Translations under genes and position numbers: made by a program
Source: an uncultured Campylobacter sp.
Lineage (GTDB): Bacteria > Campylobacterota > Campylobacteria > Campylobacterales > Campylobacteraceae
Assembly: GCA_934718785.1 (NCBI GenBank)
Contig: CAKVAF010000017.1
Span: 1-36,563, forward strand
Reading direction: 5' to 3'
Length of the DNA: 36,563 nucleotides
The notes under the pieces: generated by a model
The model's database searches: none
Told to the model about the DNA's origin: nothing
What the model saw: the letters and a program-made list of their open reading frames with translations, nothing else
Shown: positions 16,733 through 24,754 of the stretch, one piece after another
How positions within the stretch are numbered: the first letter of the stretch is position 1
Layout of the letters: every line of letters starts with the position of its first letter

Positions 16733-17689
16733 ATGACTTTTTTAGAGTTAGCCGAAGAGGTGTTAAAGCAAGCAAAATATCCGCTTGATTACAAGCAAAT
16801 GTGGGAAAGTGCTAAAAATTTAGGGCTTGACAAAAAAGTTGGCAGTGAAGGCAAAACGCCTGAGATGAGTTTGTCAGCTCAAATTTATGTTAATATAAGA
16901 GATAAAAGCGATTCTAAATTTTGCATTGTCAGCAAACGCCCAACAAAATTTTGGCTCAAAGCGCGCAAAAACGAACTCATCGGCAAGGAAAGCGAATTAG
17001 AACAAAAAATCCAAGAAAGCCAAGAAAAAGAGATTAAAAGCAAAGAAAAAGGCTTTTGTGAGGGCGATTTGCACCCCTTGCTTGTAAATTTCGTGGCAAA
17101 TGATGAAAGATTTAATCTTTACTGCAAAACTATCAACGCCAACACGAGCAAAAACACTAACAAAGGCTTAAATGAGTGGATACACCCTGACATTGTGGGT
17201 ATTCATTTTCCTTTTGAGGATTTTGACAAAAACACCCTTAATTTGCTCCAAAATTTAAGCAATCCAAACTATAAAATTTACTCTTTTGAGCTAAAAAAAT
17301 TCATCAACAATGCTAATCTCAAAGAGTGCTATTTTCAAGCTGTTTCAAATTCAAGCTGGGCGAATGAGGGGTATTTGGTCGCTTACGAGATAAAAGATGA
17401 TGATGAGGTGCAAAACGAGCTAGCAAGGCTTAATGCGAGCTTTGGCATAGGCGTGATAGAGCTTAAAAGTGATGAGGTTAAATTTGAGGCTAAAAGCAAG
17501 GAGCTAGACATTGACACGCTTGATATGCTGATAAGAAAAAACAAGGATTTTAAAGAATTTATCACAAATGTCAATAAAGACATACAAACAAACGACCCTG
17601 AAAGGATAGCCAAAGCCAAATATGATAAGATTTTGGACGATGAGCTAGAAAAATACCTTAAATCAAAAAATATCAACAAAGAGGAGTAA
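16733..17689 (+). CDS. HARE-HTH domain protein with PD-(D/E)XK nuclease-like C-terminus (Cj0008-like position)
   Basis: Residues 1-78 (MTFLELAEEVLKQAKYPLDYKQMWE ... FCIVSKRPTKFWLKAR) match the HARE-HTH/ASXL winged-helix pattern, a DNA-binding module often attached to restriction or DNA-modification proteins. A charged linker follows (80-110). The 110-318 region has HPD at 151-153, then ELK at 186-188 after an aromatic strand (KIYSFELKKF), a spacing and context like the PD-(D/E)XK nuclease core, then SNSSWANEGYLVAYEI (205-220). This resembles the uncharacterised COG2958-type proteins. It has no obvious role in glutamate synthesis yet lies in the gltB-gltD operon, two bases before gltD; C. jejuni has an uncharacterised gene in the same place. 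Nuclease activity is inference; the AAGGAA ribosome site and coding are clear. Confidence 0.75.
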   Translation: MTFLELAEEVLKQAKYPLDYKQMWESAKNLGLDKKVGSEGKTPEMSLSAQIYVNIRDKSDSKFCIVSKRPTKFWLKARKNELIGKESELEQKIQESQEKEIKSKEKGFCEGDLHPLLVNFVANDERFNLYCKTINANTSKNTNKGLNEWIHPDIVGIHFPFEDFDKNTLNLLQNLSNPNYKIYSFELKKFINNANLKECYFQAVSNSSWANEGYLVAYEIKDDDEVQNELARLNASFGIGVIELKSDEVKFEAKSKELDIDTLDMLIRKNKDFKEFITNVNKDIQTNDPERIAKAKYDKILDDELEKYLKSKNINKEE

Positions 17690-17691
17690 AA

Positions 17692-19149
17692 ATGGGTAAT
17701 CCGCGGGGATTTTTGGATTTTAAAAGAGTAAATGTTGCAAAAATCGAGCCTTTAAAGCGCGTTAAAAACTATAAGGAATTTATCATTCAAATGCCTGAAA
17801 AGCTGCAAAAAGAGCAAGCGAGCAGGTGCATGAATTGCGGTGTGCCTTTTTGTCAAGCCGCAACAAGCCAGTATCACAAAGCCATAGGCTGTCCTTTGCA
17901 TAATCTCATCCCAGAATTTAACGACGCCATTTATAAAGACGACTGGCAAAAGGCTTATGAGCGCCTTAGTCTTACAAATCCTTTCCCTGAATTTACGGGC
18001 AGGGTTTGCCCGGCTCCTTGCGAGGATTCTTGCGTTTGCGCGATCAATAGCAGTGCGGTCAGTATCAAAGCAAATGAATACGCCATCATTGAAAACGCCT
18101 TTAAAAAAGGCTTTGTAAGCGCGCAAAAGCCACTAAAAAGACTAAATGCAAAGGTGGCTATCGTGGGCAGTGGGCCGGCCGGTCTTGCCTGTGCGCATGA
18201 GCTTAATTTAATTGGCTTTAAAGCTGAGGTTTTTGAGCGCAGTGACCGAGTGGGCGGGCTTTTGATGTATGGCATACCCGATATGAAGCTTGAAAAAAGC
18301 GTGATTGCACGCCGCGAAGCGCTTTTAAAAGAAGCGGGCGTGAAATTTCACACCAACACAAATATCAACACAAAGGCCAAAGCGGACAAGCTTTTGAAAG
18401 AATTTGACGCTGTGGTGCTTTGCGTGGGAGCGAACGAGCCTATTGATTTAAAAATCGAGGGCAGAGAGCTTGAAAACATTATGTTTGCGGTGGATTTTCT
18501 AAGTCTTAGCACGAAAAGCTTGCTTGAAACGGGCAAGGGCGCTAGCTTAGCCAAGGATAAAAATGTGCTGATTATAGGAAGCGGCGATACAAGCGTGGAT
18601 TGCGTGGCGGTGGCGACCAGACAGGGCGCAAAGAGTATCACGCGCTTTGAAAGAAGCCCAAAACGCCCACTCACAAGAGCAGCAAACAATCCATGGCCCC
18701 TAAAGGCTGATATTTTCACCACTGATTACGGCCTTGAAGAAGCCATAGCCGTTTATGGCAAAGATCCTCGCGAATATCAAAAAATGACTAAAAAATTTGT
18801 AGGCAAAAATGGCGCGGTGAGTGCTGTGCTGGCGGCTGATTTGAAGCGCGAGTTTATCAATGGGCGCGCTGTGAATGTCGAAGTGGCTGATTCTATAAAA
18901 TCTTACAAGGCGGATTTAGTGCTTTTGGCAATGGGCTTTGTGGGGGCTCAAAGCGAGGTGAAAGAGTGTTTTGGCGTGAAATTTGACGCGCGAAATAATA
19001 TTTTAGCGAGCAATTTTCAAAGCACGAATAAAAAAATCTTTACTTGTGGGGACGCTAGAATGGGTCAAAGCCTTGTGGTCTCAGCCATTGAGGACGGCAA
19101 AGAGTGCGCAAAGGCTGTAAGCGCGTTTTTACAAAAGCACACGCATTAA
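17692..19149 (+). CDS. gltD: Glutamate synthase small (beta) subunit
   Basis: GltD is the NADPH-oxidising flavoprotein that passes electrons to GltB. The 485-residue protein begins with the Fe-S cluster domain: Cys46, Cys49, Cys54 and Cys67, then Cys106, Cys110 and Cys114, matching the two low-potential 4Fe-4S clusters of the family. The FAD-binding motif is VAIVGSGPAGLACA (about 155-168), and the NADPH-binding motif is VLIIGSGDTSVDCV (about 284-297). The C-terminal FTCGDARMGQSLVVSAIEDG completes FAD binding. It starts two bases after the HARE-HTH gene, with a GAGGAG ribosome site inside the end of that gene, so expression is coupled. Confidence 0.96.
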   Translation: MGNPRGFLDFKRVNVAKIEPLKRVKNYKEFIIQMPEKLQKEQASRCMNCGVPFCQAATSQYHKAIGCPLHNLIPEFNDAIYKDDWQKAYERLSLTNPFPEFTGRVCPAPCEDSCVCAINSSAVSIKANEYAIIENAFKKGFVSAQKPLKRLNAKVAIVGSGPAGLACAHELNLIGFKAEVFERSDRVGGLLMYGIPDMKLEKSVIARREALLKEAGVKFHTNTNINTKAKADKLLKEFDAVVLCVGANEPIDLKIEGRELENIMFAVDFLSLSTKSLLETGKGASLAKDKNVLIIGSGDTSVDCVAVATRQGAKSITRFERSPKRPLTRAANNPWPLKADIFTTDYGLEEAIAVYGKDPREYQKMTKKFVGKNGAVSAVLAADLKREFINGRAVNVEVADSIKSYKADLVLLAMGFVGAQSEVKECFGVKFDARNNILASNFQSTNKKIFTCGDARMGQSLVVSAIEDGKECAKAVSAFLQKHTH

Positions 19150-19211
19150 TAATGCTTTAATTTGATTTTAAACTTTTTTAAATTTGCAAGTGAGCTAAGA
19201 TTACCACAAAA

Positions 19212-19285
19212 TCCTACAGATTTTCTCACAATGACATTTTTTGTCGTCATTGCGGGGCCAGATTTATCCTTGCGCGGCAATCTAC
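19212..19285. repeat. Family B stem-loop units, divergent pair
   Basis: A direct unit occupies 19246-19285 (GTCATTGCGGGG ... GGCAATCTAC). A partial inverted unit lies at 19212-19235, whose complement reads GTCATTGTGAG. Both are degenerate relative to the copies at 24.3-24.5 kb and 36.1-36.3 kb. They fill the space between gltD and the ankyrin gene, and a family A copy caps them on the right. Confidence 0.6.
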
Positions 19286-19309
19286 AAACTCAATATAAGA
19301 AAAAATTTT

Positions 19310-19329
19310 AAAACTCGCGCCACTGTTTT
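19310..19329 (+). repeat. Family A motif, one mismatch to consensus
   Basis: AAAACTCGCGCCACTGTTTT differs from the consensus at one base. It sits at the right edge of the family B units and 50 bases from the ankyrin gene stop. Confidence 0.7.
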
Positions 19330-19379
19330 TAAATTTATTTTGAAAATTTTATAGAATTGATTGATTTTAAAATAATATT

Positions 19380-19868
19380 TTAAGCCCCAAATTTAAAAAG
19401 TTTCAAAATCTTAAAGCTCAGTTTTTTAAGCAAACTTTGCTTGGAGTGTTTGAGTAAAAACTCTGCCACATCTTTGCGTCCAAACATCACAGCAAAAGAA
19501 AAAGGTGTCATGCCTAGGCCGTTATTTTCATCTATATTTGCGCCGTTTTTCACTAAAAGTTCGCACATTTTCAAATGCCCCTTAAAGCATACACCCGCTA
19601 ACGGCGTTTGCCCCCTATCATTTTTTTCATCTACTCTAGCTCCCTTTGAAAGTAGCATTTTAGCCGTGTTTAAGCAATTATTATAAGCAGCGAGCATTAA
19701 CAGAGTGTCTCCCTTATGCGTCTTTAAATTTACACTAAGCCCTGCATTTATCATATTTTCTAGGCTCTCATACTCATCATTTCTAGCAAAATCAAAGGCC
19801 ATTTCGCAAAGCTTAATAAATCTTTTTTCTTCTTCTTGGCTTAAATTTTGTTTTAAATTAGCACTCAT
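19380..19868 (-). CDS. Ankyrin-repeat protein, probable catalase partner (Cj1386-like)
   Basis: The 162-residue protein has about four ankyrin repeats between residues 24 and 145, with clear repeat cores GDTLLMLAAYNNCLNTAKMLLSKGARV (53-79), GQTPLAGVCFKGHLKMCELLVKNGANI and GMTPFSFAVMFGRKDVAEFLLKH. There is no signal peptide, so it is cytoplasmic, and the C-terminal tail is basic. It lies directly downstream of katA on the same strand, as Cj1386 does in C. jejuni, where the protein is reported to help deliver heme to catalase. An AAAGGAT ribosome site precedes the ATG. The family is certain; the partner role is inferred from position. Confidence 0.88.
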   Translation of the reverse strand: MSANLKQNLSQEEEKRFIKLCEMAFDFARNDEYESLENMINAGLSVNLKTHKGDTLLMLAAYNNCLNTAKMLLSKGARVDEKNDRGQTPLAGVCFKGHLKMCELLVKNGANIDENNGLGMTPFSFAVMFGRKDVAEFLLKHSKQSLLKKLSFKILKLFKFGA

Positions 19869-19930
19869 TTTTATCCTTTCAAATTCATTTAAAAAACCTA
19901 AATTTAGAACTTTTAAATGAAATTAAGCCC

Positions 19931-19958
19931 GCCAGCTTAAAGGAGCAAAAAAGCTGGC
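19931..19958 (-). other. Hairpin between katA and the ankyrin gene
   Basis: An 8-bp GC-containing stem (GCCAGCTT / AAGCTGGC) with a 12-base loop lies in the 125-bp space after katA. There is no downstream T-run on the minus strand beyond CTTAATTT, so it may attenuate or protect the katA message and not fully stop transcription before the ankyrin gene. Confidence 0.5.
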
Positions 19959-19993
19959 AGGGTTTTAAATTTAAGGTTTTAAATTTCAAAGGC

Positions 19994-21418
19994 TCAAGCT
20001 TTCAAAGCTTGCTCGACACCTTTTTTATAAGCTGGAGCTATTTTTTCAAAATGAGCTAAAGCCTTATTTATAATCTTTTCATCAACGCCTTGCATACTTG
20101 CGGCAATGTTTTGAAATAATTGTTCTTTTTGATTCTCATTCATCAGTTCAAAAAGTGCTCGTGGCTGGGTGTAAAAGTCATTATCAAGCGCAGCGCAGCG
20201 CGCAGCTGCTCCATCAATTTTCAAGTCAGGTTCTAAAAAACTTCTATCTTCCTTAGGCGCGTAATCATAACTATTTGGCTCATAATAAGCTGCTTCGTTT
20301 TTGTAATTATCAAAATTCATAGCACCTGCGACATTATAGGTATTTACCTCACTTCTTGCACGATTTACCGGCAAAAGATGATAATTTGTGCCTATTCTAT
20401 ATCTTTGAGCATCAGCATAGCTAAAAACTCGCGCTTGAAGCATTTTATCAGGACTAAAACCAATGCCAGGCACTATATTGCTCGGTGCAAAGGCAGCTTG
20501 TTCGACCTCGTTAAAATAATTTTGTGGATTTTTATTAAGAGTCATTTCACCCACGTCTATTAAAGGCACGATGCTGTGTGGCCACACTTTCGTTAAATCA
20601 AAAGGATTAAAGCCAATCTTGTCTGTGTCGTTTTCAGCTAGAATTTGAAGCTGAACCTTCCATTTTGGATACTCACCGCGTTCAATAGCTTCGTATAAAT
20701 CCCTTTGATGGCTTTCTCTATCATTTGCTATAAGAGCGGCAGCTTCAGCATTTGTGAGATTTTTAATGCCTTGCTGGGTTTTAAAATGAAATTTCACCCA
20801 AAATCTTTCGTTTTTATCATTGATAAAGCTATAAGTGTGGCTTCCAAAGCCATGCATATGGCGGTAACTTGCAGGTATGCCTCTATCACTCATCAAAATC
20901 GTAACTTGATGAAGGGACTCAGGGACTAGTGTCCAAAAATCCCAAGCCGCGTTTGCACTTCTTAAATGTGTGCGTGGATCTCGCTTTTGCGTGTGGATAA
21001 AATCAGGGAATTTATAAGCATCGCGCAGGAAAAAAGTCGGCGTATTATTACCCACCAAGTCCCAATTTCCCTCGCGTGTGTAGAATTTAATCGCAAAGCC
21101 ACGCACATCACGTTCCGCATCAGCAGCCCCAGCCTCGCCTGCTACAGTTGAAAAACGCAAAAATAGTGGAGTTATTTCGCCTTTTTGAAAAACCTTTGCC
21201 TTAGTATAAGCGCTTAAATCAGCCGTGATTTTAAGCTCGCCATAAGCCCCACTTCCCTTTGCATGCACCGTTCTTTCAGGGATGCGCTCTCTATTTTGAT
21301 GAGCTAATTTTTCAAGCAAGAGATAATCTTGCACCAAAAGTGGTCCCTTAGCTCCTGCTGTAAGGGAGTTTTGATTATCAGCAATAATATTGCCAAAGTC
21401 GTTTGTAAGTTTTTTCAT
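19994..21418 (-). CDS. katA: Monofunctional heme catalase
   Basis: KatA splits hydrogen peroxide into water and oxygen in the cytoplasm. The 474-residue length is that of small-subunit clade 3 catalases. Catalytic His52 ([13 protein letters not shown]) and Asn125 (VGNNTPTFF) are present, with the proximal heme ligand Tyr334 in [14 protein letters not shown]. An AGGAG ribosome site lies close before the ATG, and a TATAAT lies 37 bases upstream. In Campylobacter katA is repressed by PerR; the AT-rich inverted stretch TTAAAATAATATTAA near 21471-21485 could be such a site but is not distinctive. The ankyrin gene follows. Confidence 0.97.
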   Translation of the reverse strand: MKKLTNDFGNIIADNQNSLTAGAKGPLLVQDYLLLEKLAHQNRERIPERTVHAKGSGAYGELKITADLSAYTKAKVFQKGEITPLFLRFSTVAGEAGAADAERDVRGFAIKFYTREGNWDLVGNNTPTFFLRDAYKFPDFIHTQKRDPRTHLRSANAAWDFWTLVPESLHQVTILMSDRGIPASYRHMHGFGSHTYSFINDKNERFWVKFHFKTQQGIKNLTNAEAAALIANDRESHQRDLYEAIERGEYPKWKVQLQILAENDTDKIGFNPFDLTKVWPHSIVPLIDVGEMTLNKNPQNYFNEVEQAAFAPSNIVPGIGFSPDKMLQARVFSYADAQRYRIGTNYHLLPVNRARSEVNTYNVAGAMNFDNYKNEAAYYEPNSYDYAPKEDRSFLEPDLKIDGAAARCAALDNDFYTQPRALFELMNENQKEQLFQNIAASMQGVDEKIINKALAHFEKIAPAYKKGVEQALKA

Positions 21419-21454
21419 ATTTTCTCCTAAATAATAATTTTTATTTATTAAAAA

Positions 21455-21460
21455 ATTATA
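21455..21460 (-). promoter_or_regulatory. -10 box of katA promoter
   Basis: A perfect TATAAT on the minus strand lies 37 bases upstream of the katA ATG, in AT-rich DNA without a clear -35 box. Confidence 0.45.
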
Positions 21461-21682
21461 TCTATTAAAAATTAAAATAATATTAAACGATAAAATTTAT
21501 TGATAAATTTTTTAAAAAAATTACAAAATTATCAAAAATGTGTAAAAAATAAGAAGTTTTTTGAAAACTTGCTTAGAAATTCGCCTGTAAATTAGGCATT
21601 TATAAAATTTTACTTCTTATTAAAAAATATCATTTAAAACAAAATTTAAATTTTAATGAAAGAATTTTGATCATTTTAAAAC

Positions 21683-21699
21683 TTGGAACAGCTTTTGCT
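21683..21699 (+). promoter_or_regulatory. Sigma-54 (RpoN) promoter of the fliK operon
   Basis: TTGGAACAGCTTTTGCT contains the invariant GG (21685-21686) and GC (21697-21698) separated by ten bases, with TTGGAAC at -24 and TTTGC at -12. It ends about 38 bases before the first gene. Hook-stage flagellar genes in Campylobacter are sigma-54 dependent, which fits fliK. Confidence 0.7.
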
Positions 21700-21737
21700 T
21701 ATTAAATCTTAAATATTTGAAAATTAAAGGAGACAAA

Positions 21738-22067
21738 ATGTCAAAGCCAATTTCAATTCAAAACCTACCTGAGTTTAAAGAGGACTTTTTGGCACAAAAG
21801 CCAGAGATTTTAACACAAGCTTTAAATTTGCTTGAAAATTTACTAAGAAGCAATGCAAGCGATGAGAAACTTGTGCGCATTTCAAGCGAGCTTAGCGAAA
21901 TTTTAAGCGATGAGAAAAATTATGAAAAAATCAAATCCGCTAAGAATTTAGACGAGCTTTTAAACACACTTGAAAGCCTAAATAAAAGCGATAAAATGCT
22001 TAAAATTTATCCAAAGCAAAGCTTAGAGCAAGCTTATCCAACTTTGGCTCAAAAATCATTTTTATAA
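21738..22067 (+). CDS. Small protein paralogous to the FliK N-terminal module (Cj0040-like position)
   Basis: The 109-residue helical, acidic/basic protein has no signal peptide. Residues 39-109 align without gaps to FliK residues 114-184, by my count with 22 identities over 71 positions, including the cores AKNLDELL/AKDLNELL and YPTL/FPTL. The ATG at 21738 is chosen because AAAGGAGA lies just before it; an in-frame TTG upstream (21717) overlaps that site. It is the first gene after the sigma-54 promoter and lies nine bases before fliK, as the uncharacterised Cj0040 does in C. jejuni. It may bind a flagellar export partner that the FliK module also binds; this is inference. Confidence 0.8.
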   Translation: MSKPISIQNLPEFKEDFLAQKPEILTQALNLLENLLRSNASDEKLVRISSELSEILSDEKNYEKIKSAKNLDELLNTLESLNKSDKMLKIYPKQSLEQAYPTLAQKSFL

Positions 22068-22076
22068 GGACAAGAA

Positions 22077-24242
22077 ATGTCAAATGTAGCTTCAAGCAAT
22101 CCACTTTTAAACCTAACAGCGAGCAAAAGTGCCACACTTAGCACGAGTGAAAAAGCAAGTAGTAGCAGTGAAAGCGGCACGAATGAGAGCTTTTTATCGG
22201 CTTTGCTAGGAGCTATTGATGAGACCAATCAATTTTTGCCTGAAAGAATGCAAATCAGCGAGCAAGAAATCACACAAGAATTCATCGCCAAAATAGAACA
22301 AGATGGCGCGCTCTTTGGCTCTGGGCTCAGTGGTTTAAGTCAAAAAGAGCAAAGCAGCATTTTTGAAACCTTAAGTTTTATGCAAGTTTTAGGCGTTTTA
22401 GAGCAGCTTAAAATCAACTCAAGCGATGTAAAGCTAGGCAATTTAAGCACGCAAATGCAGCAGCTCATAAACAGCGAAGCTAATTTGAGCTCGCTTAAAA
22501 ATGCTAAAGATTTAAACGAACTTTTAAGCCTTGCAAAGAACCTAAATCTCAATGTCAGCAATATAAAAGTCGATAAAATTTTGCAGATGAAAGAAAGCTT
22601 TCCTACCTTAAATAAACAAAATTTCTTTTCAAACTCGCTAGAAAGTGTGTTTAAAGATGTTTTAAATCAACAAATTTCAAGTGCCATTTCAAAGATTGAT
22701 AAAAGCTCGCTTAAAAGCACTAAAGATAAAGCTGCAAACGAGAATCAAAACATACTTTCAAAGGTCTTTAAAGAGCTTGAAAAAAGCACGAGCAAAAAAG
22801 AAGCAAAAAGTGCTAATGAAGCCCAAGATTTAGATGTAAAAAACATCAATTCTAAAGAAATTAAAACAAATTTGAGCAAAGAAATGAGTGCTGAAGAAAG
22901 TGCCAAGTTGCTTAAAGAAAATGAGAGCTTAAATGCACTAAAAAGCGCTAAAATAGAACCTTATGCTGAAAATAAAGAAAATTTAAATGAAAAAATAAAT
23001 TTAGAAAGCTCAAAAACAGCGGCGCAAAATATCAAAGAAAATAAAGAAACAAAAAATTTAAATGTGGCTGAGAATTTATCTCAAAAGCTTGAAAAAAATT
23101 CTAAAGATGAAAAAGCGCAAAATGTCAATAAAGAGCTTCAAAATGAGCCTAAAATAAGCCAAAATCAAAAAGAAATTAAAACTGAAACACAAAGCACTTT
23201 GCAAAAAAATGAACTTGGTGCAGTAAATTTAGCTTCAAATAAAGCAAATGCAGAGCTTAGCGCTAAAATCAATACAGAAAATCAAAAATTTGAAACTCAA
23301 AAAAATGCACCAGAAATTTCAAGCAATGAAAAAGTAGCTTCAAGTGCGAATTTAAAGGCACAAAATGAGCTTGAAGAATCAAATATGTCTCAAAAAACGC
23401 TCGTTAATGAAAATATTAAAAATGATGATTTAAAAGATGTCAAGCAAAGCCCTAAAGAAAGCCTTTTAACAAAGCAAAATCAAGCGAGTTTAAACGCGCA
23501 AAATCAAAGCAGTTTCAATCAAAACTCAAATCAAAATAGCTCTAATCAAGGCTTCAATCAAAGCTTAGCCCAAAATAGCGCTTCTTTTGCAGCGCAAAAC
23601 AGCACGCAAAATGCGAATTTAACTAACTCAAACGCGCAAACTCAGTTTAATACCTTGCTCAATCAAGCCCTAAATTTAGACAATATCTCTAAAGAAAACC
23701 CTAATAATACGGGCTTTGAAAGCTTAATGAGTAAAAGCGATGAAGCAAATGTGCAAAATACGGATAGTCAAAGCCCTTTAAATGAGCTTAATTCTTTAGT
23801 CAAGGACTTAAGCCGCGTGTCTTCAAACGAGCTTAAAAGCCAAGTTACAAGCCCTAAGGAGACTTTGCAAAATTTCGTGCAGGATTTAAAAGAGCAAATG
23901 ACGCAGTTTAAAGCTCCCATCACGCGTTTAAATATCACTTTAAATCCTTCAAATTTGGGCGAAGTTGAAGTGACGCTAGTTCAAAGAGGTGCGAATTTAC
24001 ACATTAATTTTAATTCAAATACAAATGCGATGAATTTATTCATCCAAAATCAAGCCGAGTTTAAAAACTCGCTCGTAAATATGGGCTTTACAGGGCTTGA
24101 AATGAACTTTAGCGACCAAAGCAAAAAAGAGCAAAATCAAAAAAATAAAAGCAAAAATAATGGCGCAAATAATGAGCTAAATACTCTAAATAATAGCGAA
24201 GAAAAGCCGAGCTTAGAACTTGTTTTGGCAAAATATTTTTGA
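22077..24242 (+). CDS. fliK: Flagellar hook-length control protein
   Basis: FliK measures hook length and switches the flagellar export gate from hook to filament substrates. The 721-residue protein has a Ser-rich N-terminus (1-40), a helical module at 95-184 shared with the preceding small gene, a long low-complexity Lys/Asn/Gln/Ser-rich ruler region (about 200-570), and a C-terminal Flg_hook domain (about 615-690) with the diagnostic LNITLNPSNLGEVEVTL strand segment. The Asn/Gln-rich tail ends in SLELVLAKYF. It has an AAGGA-type ribosome site and is cotranscribed with the 109-residue gene from a sigma-54 promoter. In C. jejuni flgD and flgE follow; here they do not. Confidence 0.9.
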   Translation: MSNVASSNPLLNLTASKSATLSTSEKASSSSESGTNESFLSALLGAIDETNQFLPERMQISEQEITQEFIAKIEQDGALFGSGLSGLSQKEQSSIFETLSFMQVLGVLEQLKINSSDVKLGNLSTQMQQLINSEANLSSLKNAKDLNELLSLAKNLNLNVSNIKVDKILQMKESFPTLNKQNFFSNSLESVFKDVLNQQISSAISKIDKSSLKSTKDKAANENQNILSKVFKELEKSTSKKEAKSANEAQDLDVKNINSKEIKTNLSKEMSAEESAKLLKENESLNALKSAKIEPYAENKENLNEKINLESSKTAAQNIKENKETKNLNVAENLSQKLEKNSKDEKAQNVNKELQNEPKISQNQKEIKTETQSTLQKNELGAVNLASNKANAELSAKINTENQKFETQKNAPEISSNEKVASSANLKAQNELEESNMSQKTLVNENIKNDDLKDVKQSPKESLLTKQNQASLNAQNQSSFNQNSNQNSSNQGFNQSLAQNSASFAAQNSTQNANLTNSNAQTQFNTLLNQALNLDNISKENPNNTGFESLMSKSDEANVQNTDSQSPLNELNSLVKDLSRVSSNELKSQVTSPKETLQNFVQDLKEQMTQFKAPITRLNITLNPSNLGEVEVTLVQRGANLHINFNSNTNAMNLFIQNQAEFKNSLVNMGFTGLEMNFSDQSKKEQNQKNKSKNNGANNELNTLNNSEEKPSLELVLAKYF

Positions 24243-24304
24243 TTTATGATTTGAAATTAAATTAAATTTCAAAATCGCTAGCGATGATTTTAAATTAAAA
24301 TTTT

Positions 24305-24398
24305 GTCATTGCTGGGCTTAGCGAAGCAATCCATAGTTTAATTACAAAAGTAAATAATGGATTGCCGCTCCTTGATTTCATTAAGGCTCGCAATGACG
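24305..24398. repeat. Family B convergent pair 1
   Basis: A direct unit at 24305-24334 (GTCATTGCTGGG ... GCAATCCATAG) faces an inverted unit at 24358-24398 (TGGATTGCCGC ... CTCGCAATGACG). Each unit can fold on its own through ATTGC/GCAAT, and the two together form a longer hairpin around a 23-base AT-rich centre. Confidence 0.75.
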
Positions 24399-24409
24399 AA
24401 ATTAGCCCT

Positions 24410-24501
24410 GTCATTGCGAGAAGCGAAGCGCCGAAGCAATCCACTATTAAATGTCAAAATAAATTGTAGATTGCCACGCGGGCAAGTCCACTCGCAATGA
24501 C
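24410..24501. repeat. Family B convergent pair 2
   Basis: A direct unit at 24410-24444 (GTCATTGCGAGAAGCG ... AAGCAATCCAC) faces an inverted unit at 24466-24501 (GTAGATTGCCACG ... CTCGCAATGAC). The pair starts 12 bases after pair 1 and has the same size and arrangement. Confidence 0.75.
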
Positions 24502-24528
24502 GGTGGTTTTAATCTTCTTTTAAATTCC

Positions 24529-24548
24529 AAAACTCGTGCTGTAATGGC
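24529..24548 (+). repeat. Degraded family A motif
   Basis: AAAACTCGTGCTGTAATGGC keeps the left half of the consensus (AAAACTCG) and CTGT, but lacks the CGC centre. It occupies the same right-edge position next to family B units as the copies at 19310 and 36309. Confidence 0.4.
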
Positions 24549-24556
24549 GAACATTT

Positions 24557-24730
24557 ATTTAAACACACATAATTTAAACAAATATATAAAAATAAAACAA
24601 ACAAAACAAATTTACTGGGAAAAATTAAAATTCAAAAACAAGATAAAATTCAAACGAGACAAAAATTAAACAAGATAAAACTCAAAGAAAAAAGAAAAAA
24701 ACAAAAAATAAGTGAAATTCACAAATAAAA
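24557..24730. repeat. A-rich, strand-asymmetric stretch with degenerate direct repeats
   Basis: This roughly 170-bp stretch is dominated by A on the plus strand with few T or G. It includes two copies of ACAAGATAAAA[T/C]TCAAA (from about 24638 and 24670) each with AAAAATTAAA nearby. No reading frame or ribosome site is convincing. Confidence 0.45.
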
Positions 24731-24731
24731 A

Positions 24732-24754
24732 GCTAGGGCTATAAAAACCCTAGC
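24732..24754 (-). terminator. Terminator of nrfHA
   Basis: A perfect 7-bp stem (GCTAGGG / CCCTAGC) with a nine-base loop is followed on the minus strand by TTTTTATTT. A second perfect 9-bp hairpin (AACAAGCCT / AGGCTTGTT, 24755-24779) lies immediately before it and spans the nrfA stop codon. Confidence 0.75.

Larger units (their letters stand above)
21419..21737. other. 319-bp divergent intergenic region between katA and the fliK operon
   Basis: It holds a minus-strand katA promoter (TATAAT at 21460-21455) and a plus-strand sigma-54-type promoter at 21683-21699. The middle is very AT-rich with no ORF, RNA gene or family A/B repeat that I can see. Confidence 0.6.

Noticed and set aside
17752..18722. 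Open frames on the minus strand opposite gltD
   Set aside because: They are shadows of the well-supported gltD frame.
23013..23025. AAAACAGCGGCGC inside fliK, matching 13 bases of the family A motif
   Set aside because: It reads in frame as ordinary fliK coding (KTAAQ) and the match stops before the second half, so chance is sufficient.
24305..24501. CRISPR-like array of repeats
   Set aside because: Units alternate in orientation, vary in length and lack regular unique spacers; no cas genes are in the window.
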